NCBI GenBank assembly: GCA_017451695.1
Contig: JAFTNW010000037.1
Span: 22,506-86,505 of the forward strand
Length of the DNA stretch: 64,000 nucleotides
Direction: 5' to 3'
DNA from: Bacteroidaceae bacterium
Lineage (GTDB): Bacteria > Bacteroidota > Bacteroidia > Bacteroidales > Bacteroidaceae
In this document: positions 16,233-25,841 of the stretch, piece by piece
Layout: the number at the start of each line of letters is the position of its first letter
Position numbering within the stretch: position 1 is the stretch's first letter
Made by a program: the position numbers and the translations under genes
Notes under the pieces: generated by a model
The model's input: only the letters and a program-made list of their open reading frames with translations
The model's database searches: none
Told to the model about the DNA's origin: nothing

Positions 16233-16832
16233 ATGAAATTTTCAGATTTTGATTTGACAAAAAACAGCGATGGTCTTTTGCCCGTGGTGGTACAGGACTA
16301 CTCTACATTAAAAGTGCTTATGGTGGCATATATGAACCAAGAGGCATTCGAAAAAACCGTTGAAACCGGCAAAGCCACATTCTTCAGTCGTTCGCGCAAT
16401 GCGTTGTGGACCAAGGGTGAAACAAGCGGGAATTTTATCGAGGTAGTGCAGATGTACCCCGATTGCGACAACGATACCCTGCTTATAATGGGCAAGCCCT
16501 ATGGCCCGGCCTGTCATCGTGGAACAACAGCCTGCTTCGATACCCCCGAAACCGAGGGCTTCATCCGCAAATTGGAAAAGGTAATCCAAGGTCGCCATGC
16601 CGCCATGCCCGAAGGCTCATACACCACACACCTGTTCAACAAGGGTGTGAACAAGATTGCACAGAAGGTAGGCGAAGAGGCTGTGGAAACAGTTATAGAG
16701 GCTATAGATGGTAACAAGGAACGATATCTCTACGAGGCGTGCGACCTTGTGTATCACCTGCTGGTGCTTAACGAACAGATGGGATTTACATTACAGGATA
16801 TGGAGCGCGAGCTCGCCGAAAGACATAGCTGA
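16233..16832 (+). CDS. hisI: bifunctional phosphoribosyl-AMP cyclohydrolase / phosphoribosyl-ATP pyrophosphatase
   Basis: A 199-residue HisIE fusion performing histidine steps 3 and 2. The N-terminal ~110 residues are the cyclohydrolase: VLMVAYMNQEAFEKT, FFSRSRNALWTKGETSGNF, PDCDNDTLL and GPACHRGTTACF with the metal- and zinc-binding Asp/Cys residues. The C-terminal ~90 residues are the all-helical pyrophosphatase: THLFNKGVNKIAQKVGEEAVETVIEA with the conserved Lys and Glu-rich helix. With this gene all activities of the pathway from PRPP to histidine are encoded between 9.8 and 16.8 kb. Confidence 0.96.
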   Translation: MKFSDFDLTKNSDGLLPVVVQDYSTLKVLMVAYMNQEAFEKTVETGKATFFSRSRNALWTKGETSGNFIEVVQMYPDCDNDTLLIMGKPYGPACHRGTTACFDTPETEGFIRKLEKVIQGRHAAMPEGSYTTHLFNKGVNKIAQKVGEEAVETVIEAIDGNKERYLYEACDLVYHLLVLNEQMGFTLQDMERELAERHS

Positions 16833-16834
16833 TT

Positions 16835-17227
16835 ATGAGAACGATACTATTTTCAATCATAGGAGCCGCCATGCTGTTTATGGTGGCGTGCAGTGGTAAT
16901 AAAGCGGAACGCACAACGCGTGATTATAGTGATATGCTTGGCATGTGGGTGTTGCAAGAACCGCAACGCGATGGCAAGTGGGAATTGATGTTCAATGAGG
17001 ACAGTACCGGCTTTATCTTTGTTGACGATGTTTATCGTTGCGGCATAGCATGGCAACCGGGCGATTCGTGTATAGATTTGAATTTTCTCTTTGACCAAGA
17101 TGGTGTAAAATGTACCATTCCCAAGAAATTCAGGATAGCGGTTGATACCGATACCCTTATATTGCAAGATATAGACTCCGTAGGAAATGTGATTGTAACG
17201 GAGAGGTTTATAAGATTTAAGCAGTAA
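16835..17227 (+). CDS. small lipoprotein, lipocalin-like
   Basis: A 130-residue protein with a lipoprotein signal: hydrophobic SIIGAAMLFMVACSGN with a lipobox ending in Cys20. The mature part is strand-rich (MLGMWVLQEPQRDGKW, DSTGFIFVDDVYRCGIAW, IAVDTDTLILQDID), like the lipocalin-type domains of Bacteroidales envelope lipoproteins that begin with a G-x-W motif. The ligand is unknown. It starts 2 bp after hisI and could be cotranscribed with the operon, though a role in histidine synthesis is improbable. Confidence 0.7.
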   Translation: MRTILFSIIGAAMLFMVACSGNKAERTTRDYSDMLGMWVLQEPQRDGKWELMFNEDSTGFIFVDDVYRCGIAWQPGDSCIDLNFLFDQDGVKCTIPKKFRIAVDTDTLILQDIDSVGNVIVTERFIRFKQ

Positions 17228-17293
17228 ACGATTTGGTTTACTGATAGTGTATTATCAAAATGAAATAATTATTTTTACCATAAGTATCTTAAT

Positions 17294-17941
17294 ATGAGTA
17301 ACAAAGAACCCGGATATGTCTATATATTAACAAATCCAAGTTTTCGTGAAGATTGGGTGAAGATAGGCAAGAGCTCGCGACCTGTTGATGTAAGGAGTAA
17401 GGAGCTTGATAATACGGCAGTACCTTTGCCATTTGAGATCTTTGCAACAATGAAAACTTTGAAATATAACGAAGTGGAAAAGTTGGTGCATAAAAATATT
17501 GATCGCTTAAGTGATTTACGCATACGCCAAAGTCGTGAGTTTTTTAATGTACCTCCTATGGTTGCCCTTGATATTTTTTATGATATAGCAAAAATTATCG
17601 ATGATGTGGAGATTGTTCTGTACAAAGATAATAAACCTATTATAAACGAAGAGTCAAAAGAAACTCATAGGCGCGAGGTAAAACGCTCTCGTTTCAAATT
17701 TTCTATGTGCGGGATTAAGATAGGCGAAAACATTACTTTTAATCCAACCGGCTTGGTTGTGAAGGTTGCTTCTGAAGATAGTATAGAATATGAAGGGCGT
17801 ATTTACAAACTTTCTCCTTTTGTAGGGACCTTTATGCCTGATGAACAACGTAACACTTCCGGCGCATATCAAGGAGCAAGATATTTTTCTTATAATGGAA
17901 GAGTGTTGGATGAGATAAGAAGAGAAAAAGAAGAGATATAG
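17294..17941 (+). CDS. GIY-YIG nuclease-like protein (T5orf172/MUG113 type)
   Basis: A 215-residue protein. The N-terminus GYVYILTNPSFREDWVKIGKSS, followed by SRPVDVRSKELDN, is the variant GIY-YIG fold of the T5orf172/MUG113 family: the first strand pair reads YVYILTN / VKIGKS and the conserved Arg follows. HKNIDRLSDLRIRQSREFFNV supplies the catalytic-type Arg/Glu region. The C-terminal ~100 residues (after residue 115) contain GIKIGENITFNPTGLVVKV, resembling the small DNA-binding-like domains appended to such proteins. Local base composition is more AT-rich than the his operon, suggesting later acquisition. Members occur in mobile elements and restriction-like contexts; the role here is unknown. 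Confidence 0.75.
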   Translation: MSNKEPGYVYILTNPSFREDWVKIGKSSRPVDVRSKELDNTAVPLPFEIFATMKTLKYNEVEKLVHKNIDRLSDLRIRQSREFFNVPPMVALDIFYDIAKIIDDVEIVLYKDNKPIINEESKETHRREVKRSRFKFSMCGIKIGENITFNPTGLVVKVASEDSIEYEGRIYKLSPFVGTFMPDEQRNTSGAYQGARYFSYNGRVLDEIRREKEEI

Positions 17942-17981
17942 TTATAAACTATTACTACACTCAGTTTATCATCCTCCATAG

Positions 17982-18010
17982 AAAAAGGCGAGCAAAAATG
18001 CTCGCCTTTT
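17982..18010. terminator. bidirectional terminator between the GIY-YIG gene and dnaK
   Basis: AAAAGGCGAGC (17983-17993) pairs with GCTCGCCTTTT (18000-18010); A-run before and T-run within the arms suit both directions, and the flanking genes are convergent. Confidence 0.8.
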
Positions 18011-18037
18011 GTCTGTTTAGTTATTTGGAGGGTGTGT

Positions 18038-19945
18038 TTACTTCACTTCCTCGAACTCTGCGTCCTGAACATCGTCGTTGCTGCTTTGTGCACCGCCTGC
18101 GTTCTGCTGGCCGCCCTGTGCGCCTTGTGCACCCTGAGCACCGCTCTGTGCATACATCTCGGCACTAGCTGCCTGCCATGCGTTGTTGAGCTCGGCAGTT
18201 GCTGCGTCTATGGCTGCGAGGTCTTGTGCCTTGTGAGCCTCCTCGAGCTTTTGAACTGCTGCCTCGATGGGTGCCTTTTTGTCTGCAGGAATCTTGTCGC
18301 CAAGCTCGCTCAGCTGGTTCTTTGTCTGGAACACCATAGAGTCTGCCTGGTTGAGCTTGTCAATCTTCTCGCGCTCTTTCTTGTCGGCATCGGCATTTGC
18401 CTCGGCCTCTTGTTTCATGCGCTCAATCTCCTCCTTGCTCAATCCCGATGAGGCCTCGATGCGGATAGCCTGCTCTTTGCCTGTTGCTTTGTCCTTTGCC
18501 GATACTTTGAGGATACCGTTTGCGTCGATATCGAATGTTACCTCAATCTGGGGAACACCGCGGCGTGCGGGGGCAATGCCTGTGAGGTTGAACTGTCCGA
18601 TGGATTTGTTCTGGTTGGCCATGGGACGCTCGCCCTGCAATACATGGATTGTAACCTCGGTCTGGTTGTCGGCTGCGGTAGAGAAGGTCTCGCTCTTCTT
18701 GCAGGGGATTGTGGTGTTGGCATCGATGAGCTTTGTCATCACACCGCCGAGTGTCTCGATACCCATTGAAAGGGGAGTAACGTCGAGCAATACAATGTCG
18801 CCCACACCGCCCTCTTTGTTGAGGATTGCACCCTGGATGGCTGCACCCACTGCTACCACTTCGTCGGGGTTCACGCCCTTTGAGGGGGCTTTGCCGAAGA
18901 ACTCTTCAACGATGTTCTGCACTGCGGGGATACGTGTAGAACCACCTACGAGAATTACCTCGTCGATATCTGCGTTGTTGAGGCCTGCGTCGCTCATAGC
19001 GCGTTTGCAAGGCTCCAAACATGCCTGGATGAGGTTGTGTGCCAAAGACTCGAATTTTGCACGTGTGAGTGTCTTAACCAAGTGCTTGGGACCTGTTGCT
19101 GTTGCGGTGATGTAGGGGAGGTTAATCTCGGTAGAGGTTGTTGATGAAAGCTCGATTTTTGCTTTTTCGGCAGCCTCTTTAAGACGTTGCAATGCCATGG
19201 GGTCTGCTTTAAGGTCGGCACCCTCCTCGTTCTTGAACTCATCGGCAAGCCAATCGATGATTACCTGGTCGAAGTCGTCGCCACCGAGGTGTGTGTCTCC
19301 GTTTGTTGAGAGAACCTCGAACACACCGCCACCGAACTCAAGGATTGAGATATCGAATGTACCGCCACCAAGGTCGAACACGGCAATCTTCATGTCTTTG
19401 TTTGCCTTATCTACGCCGTATGCAAGTGCGGCTGCAGTGGGCTCGTTCACAATACGTTTAACATCGAGGCCTGCAATCTGTCCTGCCTCTTTTGTTGCCT
19501 GACGCTGTGAGTCGGAGAAGTATGCGGGCACGGTGATAACAGCCTCTGTTACCTCCTGTCCTAAGTAGTCCTCGGCGGTCTTTTTCATCTTCTGAAGAAT
19601 CATTGCCGAAATCTCCTGGGGTGTGTAGAGGCGGCCGTCGATATCCACGCGGGGCATGTTGTTCTCCTCAACTACTTTATAAGGTACGCGTGTAATCTCC
19701 TTGCTCACCTGCTGCCAATTCTCTCCCATGAAACGCTTGATAGAGAAGATTGTGCGTTGGGGGTTTGTGATGGCCTGACGCTTTGCGGGGTCGCCCACCT
19801 TGCGCTCGCCACCATCTACAAATGCAACAATTGAAGGAGTGGTGCGCTTGCCTTCGCTGTTTGTGATAACCACGGGCTCGTTGCCCTCAAAAACCGATAC
19901 ACATGAGTTAGTAGTACCTAAGTCAATACCAATAATTTTTCCCAT
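18038..19945 (-). CDS. dnaK: chaperone protein DnaK (Hsp70)
   Basis: A 635-residue Hsp70. The ATPase domain opens with [17 protein letters not shown] and includes [31 protein letters not shown] and [13 protein letters not shown]; the substrate-binding domain has [19 protein letters not shown] and the lid ends in a Gly/Gln/Ala-rich tail closing with [12 protein letters not shown]. It binds exposed hydrophobic stretches in unfolded proteins in an ATP cycle driven by DnaJ and GrpE, neither of which is in the window. The start at MGKIIG (19945) is preferred; the ten residues before it in the longer frame are Lys/Asn-rich leader sequence. No CIRCE element was found upstream. Confidence 0.98.
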   Translation of the reverse strand: MGKIIGIDLGTTNSCVSVFEGNEPVVITNSEGKRTTPSIVAFVDGGERKVGDPAKRQAITNPQRTIFSIKRFMGENWQQVSKEITRVPYKVVEENNMPRVDIDGRLYTPQEISAMILQKMKKTAEDYLGQEVTEAVITVPAYFSDSQRQATKEAGQIAGLDVKRIVNEPTAAALAYGVDKANKDMKIAVFDLGGGTFDISILEFGGGVFEVLSTNGDTHLGGDDFDQVIIDWLADEFKNEEGADLKADPMALQRLKEAAEKAKIELSSTTSTEINLPYITATATGPKHLVKTLTRAKFESLAHNLIQACLEPCKRAMSDAGLNNADIDEVILVGGSTRIPAVQNIVEEFFGKAPSKGVNPDEVVAVGAAIQGAILNKEGGVGDIVLLDVTPLSMGIETLGGVMTKLIDANTTIPCKKSETFSTAADNQTEVTIHVLQGERPMANQNKSIGQFNLTGIAPARRGVPQIEVTFDIDANGILKVSAKDKATGKEQAIRIEASSGLSKEEIERMKQEAEANADADKKEREKIDKLNQADSMVFQTKNQLSELGDKIPADKKAPIEAAVQKLEEAHKAQDLAAIDAATAELNNAWQAASAEMYAQSGAQGAQGAQGGQQNAGGAQSSNDDVQDAEFEEVK

Positions 19946-20301
19946 AATTCTATTCTTTTTTAATTTATTATTCAACTTGTTTGTTTGCGCTTTTGTTCGC
20001 GCTCACCGATTAAGGAGCAAACTGTGTGCCAAACTGTTTTTTCTGCCTGATTTTTGCCGAAAGTGAACTTTTTGGCAAATTTCGGCGTGGGAATATGCCA
20101 TTATGGCAGACAATATGTCAGTCGCTTACTCTTTATTCTCTGTTTTAGTTGCGCGCAATGTCATTGTGCGCATAGCGTGCTGTAGCTGTTTGTATTATTT
20201 ATAATGTATGATTTGCATTTTGCTTGCTTTTGTACTATATTTGCGATACTTTTTGTGAAGAAAACAATAAATTTATTATAAACCTTTAGCTAATTATTAA
20301 A
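19946..20301. other. divergent intergenic region dnaK / carboxynorspermidine synthase with several dyads
   Basis: No gene seen in these 356 bp. Dyad symmetries: GCCGAAA (20056-20062) with TTTCGGC (20080-20086), which encloses and competes with TTTGCC (20053-20058) / GGCAAA (20074-20079); TGCCA-TTA-TGGCA at 20096-20108; and TGCGCGCAAT / ATTGTGCGCA at 20150-20172 with one mismatch. These may be operators for either gene. Confidence 0.45.
20212..20243 (+). promoter_or_regulatory. predicted promoter of the carboxynorspermidine synthase-recA unit
   Basis: TTTG at 20212-20215 and TATATTTG at 20236-20243 are 20 bp apart, an exact match to the Bacteroidota -33/-7 consensus. Confidence 0.65.
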
Positions 20302-21495
20302 ATGGGAAGAGTTTTAATTATCGGCGCCGGTGGCGTAGGTACAGTTGCTGCTTTCAAGGTGGCACAGAATAGCGATGTTTTTACAGATATCATGATTGCA
20401 AGCCGCACACGTTCAAAGTGCGATGCAATAGTAAAGGCTATCGGTAATCCCAATATCAAAACAGCTGCGGTTGATGCCGACAGTGTTGAGGCGTTGGTTG
20501 AACTGTTCAATAGTTTCAAACCCGAAATTGTTATTAACGTGGCACTCCCTTATCAAGACCTCACAATCATGGAGGCTTGCTTGCAGTGCGGCGTAAACTA
20601 TCTTGATACAGCCAACTATGAGCCCAAGGATGAGGCTCACTTTGAGTATAGCTGGCAATGGGCATTCCACGAACGTTTCAAAGAGGCCGGCCTCACAGCC
20701 ATTCTTGGTTGCGGTTTCGACCCCGGTGTGAGTGGCGTATATACAGCATATGCTGCCAAGCATCATTTTGACGAGATTCACTATCTTGATATCGTTGATT
20801 GCAATGCCGGCGACCACCACAAGGCATTTGCCACAAACTTCAACCCCGAAATCAATATCCGCGAGATTACTCAGAACGGCCGTTACTACGAGGATGGCAA
20901 GTGGGTTGAGACTGGTGCATTGGAGATTCATCAGCCTATCACATATCCCAATATCGGCCCTCGCGAGTCGTATCTGCTCTTCCACGAGGAGCTTGAGTCG
21001 CTCACAAAGAATTTCCCCACAATCAAGCGTGCCCGTTTCTGGATGACATTCGGCCAGGAGTATCTCACTCACTTGCGCGTAATTCAGAACATCGGTATGG
21101 CTCGTATCGACGAGATTGATTACAACGGCATGAAGATTGTGCCTTTGCAGTTCTTGAAGGCTGTTCTTCCCAATCCCCAAGACCTTGGCGAGAACTACGA
21201 GGGTGAGACCTCTATCGGTTGCCGCATACGTGGTGTGAAGGATGGCAAGGAGCGCACCTATTATGTGTATAATAACTGCAGCCATCAGGCTGCATACAAA
21301 GAGACCGGCATGCAGGGTGTGAGCTACACCACGGGTGTTCCCGCCATGATTGGTGCCATGATGTTCCTCAAAGGCTTGTGGCGCAAACCCGGTGTGTGGA
21401 ACGTGGAGCAGTTCGACCCGGATCCCTTCATGGAGCAGTTGAATATCCAGGGCCTGCCTTGGCACGAAGAATTTGACAAAGACCTCGAACTTTAA
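20302..21495 (+). CDS. carboxynorspermidine synthase (saccharopine dehydrogenase family)
   Basis: A 397-residue Rossmann-fold enzyme. The start [19 protein letters not shown] is the NADP-binding loop; [21 protein letters not shown] and [10 protein letters not shown] are typical of the LYS1/saccharopine dehydrogenase superfamily; [16 protein letters not shown] and [20 protein letters not shown] match carboxynorspermidine synthase. This enzyme reductively condenses a diamine with aspartate semialdehyde to carboxynor- or carboxyspermidine, which a PLP decarboxylase then converts to norspermidine or spermidine. The decarboxylase partner is not in the window. It precedes recA by 20 bp and may be cotranscribed with it. 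Confidence 0.9.
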   Translation: MGRVLIIGAGGVGTVAAFKVAQNSDVFTDIMIASRTRSKCDAIVKAIGNPNIKTAAVDADSVEALVELFNSFKPEIVINVALPYQDLTIMEACLQCGVNYLDTANYEPKDEAHFEYSWQWAFHERFKEAGLTAILGCGFDPGVSGVYTAYAAKHHFDEIHYLDIVDCNAGDHHKAFATNFNPEINIREITQNGRYYEDGKWVETGALEIHQPITYPNIGPRESYLLFHEELESLTKNFPTIKRARFWMTFGQEYLTHLRVIQNIGMARIDEIDYNGMKIVPLQFLKAVLPNPQDLGENYEGETSIGCRIRGVKDGKERTYYVYNNCSHQAAYKETGMQGVSYTTGVPAMIGAMMFLKGLWRKPGVWNVEQFDPDPFMEQLNIQGLPWHEEFDKDLEL

Positions 21496-21515
21496 TAAAA
21501 TACGGAAATAGAACA

Positions 21516-22553
21516 ATGGCAAAAAAAGAGGAATTGGAAAACATTGCAGGCAACGAAAAGCTGCGCGCTTTGCAGGCTGCAATGGACAAGATAGAGAAGA
21601 ACTTTGGTAAGGGCTCGATTATGAAGTTGGGTGATGACAACTACGAAGATATCGATGTCATCCCCACAGGGTCGGTAGGCCTTAATGCCGCGCTTGGCGT
21701 TGGCGGTTTCCCACGTGGTCGTATAATTGAAATCTACGGCCCCGAGTCATCGGGTAAAACAACCCTTGCAATACACGCAATTGCCGAGGCGCAGAAGATG
21801 GGTGGCATTGCCGCCATCATCGATGCCGAGCATGCTTTTGACCGCTTCTATGCACAGAAATTGGGCGTTGATATAGATAACCTGCTTATCTCGCAGCCCG
21901 ACTGCGGCGAGCAGGCATTGGAGATTGCCGAGCAGCTTATCCGTTCGTCGGCAATAGATATCATTGTTATCGACTCCGTTGCTGCGCTCACTCCCAAGGC
22001 CGAGATTGAGGGCGAGATGGGCGATAACAAGGTGGGCCTTCAGGCACGTCTTATGTCGCAGGCACTTCGCAAGCTCACATCGGCCATAAGCAAGACAAAA
22101 ACCACCTGTATCTTCATCAACCAGCTGCGCGAGAAAATAGGTATCATGTTCGGTAACCCCGAAACTACAACCGGTGGTAACGCTCTTAAATTCTACTCAT
22201 CGGTGCGCCTGGATATCCGTCGCGTTAGCCAGATTAAAGATGGCGAGGATGCAATAGGTAACCAAGTACGTGTGAAGGTTGTAAAGAACAAGGTGGCTCC
22301 TCCCTTCCGCAAGGCCGAATTCGATATCATGTTTGGCGAGGGTATCTCCCGCGTGGGCGAAATCGTGGATTTGGGTGTTCAGTATGGTGTGATAAAAAAG
22401 AGTGGTTCTTTCTTCAGCTATGGCGACACCAAGCTGGCGCAAGGTCGCGACCGCACAAAAGCACTGCTTGCCGATAATCCCGAGCTTGCCGAGGAGTTGG
22501 AGAACAAGATTGCAGAGGCTATGAAAAACAGTACTAATAATATAGAAGAATAA
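21516..22553 (+). CDS. recA: recombinase RecA
   Basis: A 345-residue recombinase that coats single-stranded DNA and catalyses strand exchange. [19 protein letters not shown] is the Walker A motif; [19 protein letters not shown] and [22 protein letters not shown] follow, then the L1 region and Walker-type [23 protein letters not shown] (L2). The C-terminal acidic tail ends NNIEE. Length is standard. No LexA-type operator is evident upstream; the gene lies behind the carboxynorspermidine synthase gene and ahead of a secreted peptidase by 3 bp. Confidence 0.98.
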   Translation: MAKKEELENIAGNEKLRALQAAMDKIEKNFGKGSIMKLGDDNYEDIDVIPTGSVGLNAALGVGGFPRGRIIEIYGPESSGKTTLAIHAIAEAQKMGGIAAIIDAEHAFDRFYAQKLGVDIDNLLISQPDCGEQALEIAEQLIRSSAIDIIVIDSVAALTPKAEIEGEMGDNKVGLQARLMSQALRKLTSAISKTKTTCIFINQLREKIGIMFGNPETTTGGNALKFYSSVRLDIRRVSQIKDGEDAIGNQVRVKVVKNKVAPPFRKAEFDIMFGEGISRVGEIVDLGVQYGVIKKSGSFFSYGDTKLAQGRDRTKALLADNPELAEELENKIAEAMKNSTNNIEE

Positions 22554-22556
22554 CAG

Positions 22557-23756
22557 ATGAAAAAAACATTTTTATTGATTGCGCTCGCATTTGCCGGTGT
22601 AAACTTGTTTGCGCAGGAGGCAGAGAAGAAAAACGAGCCTGAATTCACAGTGGTTAAGGAAAATCCCATTACAAGCATCAAGAACCAGAATCGTGCAGGT
22701 ACCTGCTGGTGCTACTCTTCACTTGCTTTTATTGAGTCGGAGTTGCTTCGTATGGGCAAGGGTGAGTACGATTTCTCCGAAATGTATATCGTTCACAATA
22801 CCTATCTCGACCGTGCCGACAAGGCTGTGCGCACACATGGCGATGCCTCTTTCTCGCAGGGTGGCTCGTTCTACGATGTAATCTACGGTATGAAGACTTT
22901 TGGTCTTGTTCCCGAGGCTGAAATGCGTCCCGGTGTTATGTACGGCGATACATTGAGCAACCACAACGAGCTTTCTGCCGTTGCCGATGCTGTTGTTGCT
23001 GCCATTGCCAAGGGCAAGCATCGCGACCTTCAGGTAGGTGCCGACAAGCAGCCTTTGTGGAAAAAGTGTATCGAGGAGATTCACGATATCTATCTTGGCG
23101 AGCGCCCCGAGAAGTTTACATACAAAGGCAAGGAGTATACTCCCAAATCGTTCTATGAGTCTCTTGGCCTCAATGCCGATGACTATATCTCATTGACCTC
23201 TTACACACATCACCCCTTCTACGAGCCTTTCGTTCTTGAGATTCAGGACAACTGGCGTTGGGCAACATCTTACAACCTTCCCATCGACGAGTTTATGCAG
23301 GTGTTCGACCACGCCATCATGGAGGGCTATACTATTGCATGGGGTAGCGACGTGAGCGAGAGCGGTTTCTCACGCGACGGCAAGGCTACAATGCCCGATG
23401 CAGCCAAGAGCGCAAGCTTCGAGGGTTCGGATATGGCAAAATGGCTCAAATTGAGCGATGCCGACAAGAAGAACACTCCCAAACCTTCTACCGAGAAGTG
23501 GTGCACACAGGAGGAGCGTCAGGTGGCTTACGACAATTGGGAAACCACAGACGACCACGGTATGCAGATTTACGGTATAGCCAAGGACAAGGATGGTGTA
23601 GAGTACTACATGGTTAAGAATTCATGGGGCAATGCCGGCAAGTACAAAGGTATATGGTATGCTTCAAAGGCATTTGCACGCTACAAGACAATGAACATCG
23701 TTGTTCACAAGAATGCTATTCCCAAGGATATTCGCAAGAAACTTGGTATAAAGTAA
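22557..23756 (+). CDS. secreted C1 family cysteine peptidase (bleomycin hydrolase / aminopeptidase C type)
   Basis: A 399-residue protein with a signal peptide (hydrophobic TFLLIALAFAGVNLFAQ, probable cut after AQ). The papain-like catalytic Cys is in IKNQNRAGTCWCYSSLAFIE; the His is in DDHGMQIYGIAKD and the Asn in YYMVKNSWGNAGKY. This arrangement with a long insertion fits the bleomycin hydrolase/PepC group, normally cytosolic aminopeptidases; Bacteroidales commonly have exported members, probably periplasmic, degrading peptides. It follows recA by 3 bp, a link that is likely transcriptional only. Two successive hairpin terminators follow. Confidence 0.92.
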   Translation: MKKTFLLIALAFAGVNLFAQEAEKKNEPEFTVVKENPITSIKNQNRAGTCWCYSSLAFIESELLRMGKGEYDFSEMYIVHNTYLDRADKAVRTHGDASFSQGGSFYDVIYGMKTFGLVPEAEMRPGVMYGDTLSNHNELSAVADAVVAAIAKGKHRDLQVGADKQPLWKKCIEEIHDIYLGERPEKFTYKGKEYTPKSFYESLGLNADDYISLTSYTHHPFYEPFVLEIQDNWRWATSYNLPIDEFMQVFDHAIMEGYTIAWGSDVSESGFSRDGKATMPDAAKSASFEGSDMAKWLKLSDADKKNTPKPSTEKWCTQEERQVAYDNWETTDDHGMQIYGIAKDKDGVEYYMVKNSWGNAGKYKGIWYASKAFARYKTMNIVVHKNAIPKDIRKKLGIK

Positions 23757-23776
23757 TACACCCTTATAGGTGATTG

Positions 23777-23805
23777 ATAGGCGGCTTGTGGGCCGCCTAT
23801 TTTTT
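23777..23805 (+). terminator. intrinsic terminator after the C1 peptidase gene
   Basis: ATAGGCGGC (23777-23785) pairs with GCCGCCTAT (23792-23800), followed by six T residues. Classic Rho-independent form, 20 bp after the stop codon. Confidence 0.85.
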
Positions 23806-23861
23806 GCAAGTGCAAATCTTGTATGGCGCCGGGTTTTGGGTAAAATCCGAGAACAGAGTAT

Positions 23862-23909
23862 AAAAACCGTTGATTCTGCAAAAAAAATTGCAGAATCAAC
23901 GGTTTTTTT
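23862..23909 (+). terminator. second intrinsic terminator ahead of recJ
   Basis: AACCGTTGATTCTGCAA (about 23865-23881) pairs with TTGCAGAATCAACGGTT (23888-23904), loop of A residues, then a T-run to 23909. It stands about 57 bp after the previous terminator on the same strand, so the piece between could be a short separate transcript. The remaining ~200 bp to recJ holds no gene that I can support. Confidence 0.75.
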
Positions 23910-24110
23910 GTTGCATTTTCCGTATCTTTACAAATTGAGAGAATTATCTTGCGCGGAATAGGGTGTTTTCCCAGCTGTAGTGAAAGATGCTTGTGTGCAA
24001 GCGGTGCATTAAAGCACGCAATGTGTGGTTGAAAATGAACGGGATTGCAGTCATAGGCGTTTATATGGGATGGTTCTCGCCGAGCAATGCAAAAATAAAA
24101 ATAACATATA

Positions 24111-25835
24111 ATGGGCCAAAAATGGAAATATCAACCTCCGACATACGAACAGACTGCAGCAGCTAGGGCGCTATCTGCGGAGTTGGACATCAGTCCCATA
24201 CTTTGCAGCTTGCTCATTAAGCGCGGTATATCTACCGTGGCCGAGGCAAAGAACTTTTTCCGCCCGCGTCTGTCGAGCTTGCACGATCCCTTTCTAATGA
24301 ATGATATGGATGTGGCTGTGCAGCGTCTCAACAGGGCTTTGGGCCGCAAGGAACGCATCTTGGTATATGGCGACTATGATGTCGATGGTACCACAGCCGT
24401 TGCGCTTGTGTATAAGTTCTTGCAGCAGTTCTCGTCGAATATAGATTACTATATTCCCGACCGTAACGAGGATGGTTATGGCATCTCGCGCAGAGGTGTC
24501 GATTACGCTTATTCAACCGATGTAAAACTTGTAATTGTACTCGATTGCGGCATAAAGGCAATAGAGGAGATAGCCTATGCCAAATCACTTGGCATAGACT
24601 TCATTGTGTGCGACCATCATGTACCCGATGAAGAACTCCCTTGTGCAGTGGCTATTCTCAATCCCAAACGCCCCGATTCCACATACCCCTATCCCCACTT
24701 GTCGGGCTGTGGTGTGGGCTTCAAATTTATGCAGGCGTTTGCGGCCGACAATGGCATTGCCCCCGAGCAACTATACCCTTTGCTCGACCTTGTGGCTGTG
24801 AGCATTGCATCGGATCTCGTACCCATAATGGGCGAAAACCGCGTGCTTGCCTACCATGGCATCAAGCAGCTCAATCATGCACCAAGCACAGGCCTCAAAG
24901 CCATTATACAGGTGTGTGGCTTGCGCGACAAGGAGGTTAGCATAAACGATATAATATTCAAGATTGGTCCCCGTATAAACGCTTCGGGCCGCATACAGCA
25001 GGGTAAGGTGGCCGTGGATTTGCTCATAGAGAACAATCTGCCCACTGCGCTGATGATGAGCGAGCAGATTAACGAATTCAACGAGGCACGCAAGGAACTC
25101 GACAAGAGCATGACCGAGGAGGCCAACAGCATAGTGGAGAACCTTGAAAGTTTTGACGAACGCCGTGCGATAGTAATCTTCAACGAGGATTGGCATCGTG
25201 GTGTTATAGGTATAGTGGCATCGCGCCTCACCGAGGTATATCACCGCCCCGCAGTGGTAATCACCTGCACAGGCGATATTGCCACAGGCTCGGCACGCTC
25301 GGTGGCCGGTTTCGATGTGTATAAGGCAATAGAAAGTTGCCGCGACCTGCTCGAAAACTTCGGCGGGCACACATACGCCGCCGGTTTCTCTTTGAAGGTG
25401 AGCAATATCGATGCCTTTGCAGCCCGTTTCGAGGAGTTTGTAACAACAAATATCCTCCCCGAACATACCGACCCTGTGATTGAAATAGATGCGGAGCTCG
25501 ATTTTCACCAGATAAGCCGCAAGTTCTTCAACGACCTCAAAAAGTTCAGCCCCCACGGTCCCGACAACACCAAGCCCATCTTCTGTACTCGCAACGTGTG
25601 CGATTATGGCACAAGCAAGGTGGTAGGGCGCAAGCAGGAGCATATAAAGCTGGAGCTGGTCGATAACAAGTCGAACACCATAATAAACGGCATTGCATTC
25701 GGGCAGAGCAGGCAGGCCAAGTATATAAAGTCGAAGCAATCATTCGATATCTGCTACACACTCGAAGATAATGCCTACAAGCATGGCGAGGTGCAGTTGC
25801 AGATAGAGAGCATTCACACCAAGGCCACTCGTTGA
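24111..25835 (+). CDS. recJ: single-stranded-DNA-specific exonuclease RecJ
   Basis: A 574-residue DHH-family 5'-3' exonuclease acting with RecQ-type helicases in recombination and repair. Motifs: RILVYGDYDVDGTTAVAL (motif I, metal ligands), LVIVLDCGIKAI (motif II), DFIVCDHHVPD (DHH motif III), LNPKRPDSTYPYPHLSGCGVGFK and GPRINASGRI, then the DHHA1 domain with GGHTYAAGFSLKV. The C-terminal ~120 residues form the oligonucleotide-binding domain. The next gene, recQ, begins 6 bp after the stop, so the two functional partners form one operon. Confidence 0.96.
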   Translation: MGQKWKYQPPTYEQTAAARALSAELDISPILCSLLIKRGISTVAEAKNFFRPRLSSLHDPFLMNDMDVAVQRLNRALGRKERILVYGDYDVDGTTAVALVYKFLQQFSSNIDYYIPDRNEDGYGISRRGVDYAYSTDVKLVIVLDCGIKAIEEIAYAKSLGIDFIVCDHHVPDEELPCAVAILNPKRPDSTYPYPHLSGCGVGFKFMQAFAADNGIAPEQLYPLLDLVAVSIASDLVPIMGENRVLAYHGIKQLNHAPSTGLKAIIQVCGLRDKEVSINDIIFKIGPRINASGRIQQGKVAVDLLIENNLPTALMMSEQINEFNEARKELDKSMTEEANSIVENLESFDERRAIVIFNEDWHRGVIGIVASRLTEVYHRPAVVITCTGDIATGSARSVAGFDVYKAIESCRDLLENFGGHTYAAGFSLKVSNIDAFAARFEEFVTTNILPEHTDPVIEIDAELDFHQISRKFFNDLKKFSPHGPDNTKPIFCTRNVCDYGTSKVVGRKQEHIKLELVDNKSNTIINGIAFGQSRQAKYIKSKQSFDICYTLEDNAYKHGEVQLQIESIHTKATR

Positions 25836-25841
25836 GGGGAT

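Noticed and set aside
19946..20301. CIRCE heat-shock operator ahead of dnaK
   Set aside because: No TTAGCACTC-N9-GAGTGCTAA or close variant is present.
21400..21516. LexA-type SOS box before recA
   Set aside because: No palindromic SOS-like site found; recA lies 20 bp behind another gene.
20413..21582. 389-codon minus-strand frame opposite the carboxynorspermidine synthase gene
   Set aside because: Shadow of a well-supported enzyme; also crosses into recA, which a real gene would not do.
24771..25739. 322-codon minus-strand frame opposite recJ
   Set aside because: RecJ motifs are unambiguous on the plus strand; the antisense frame shows no recognisable domain.
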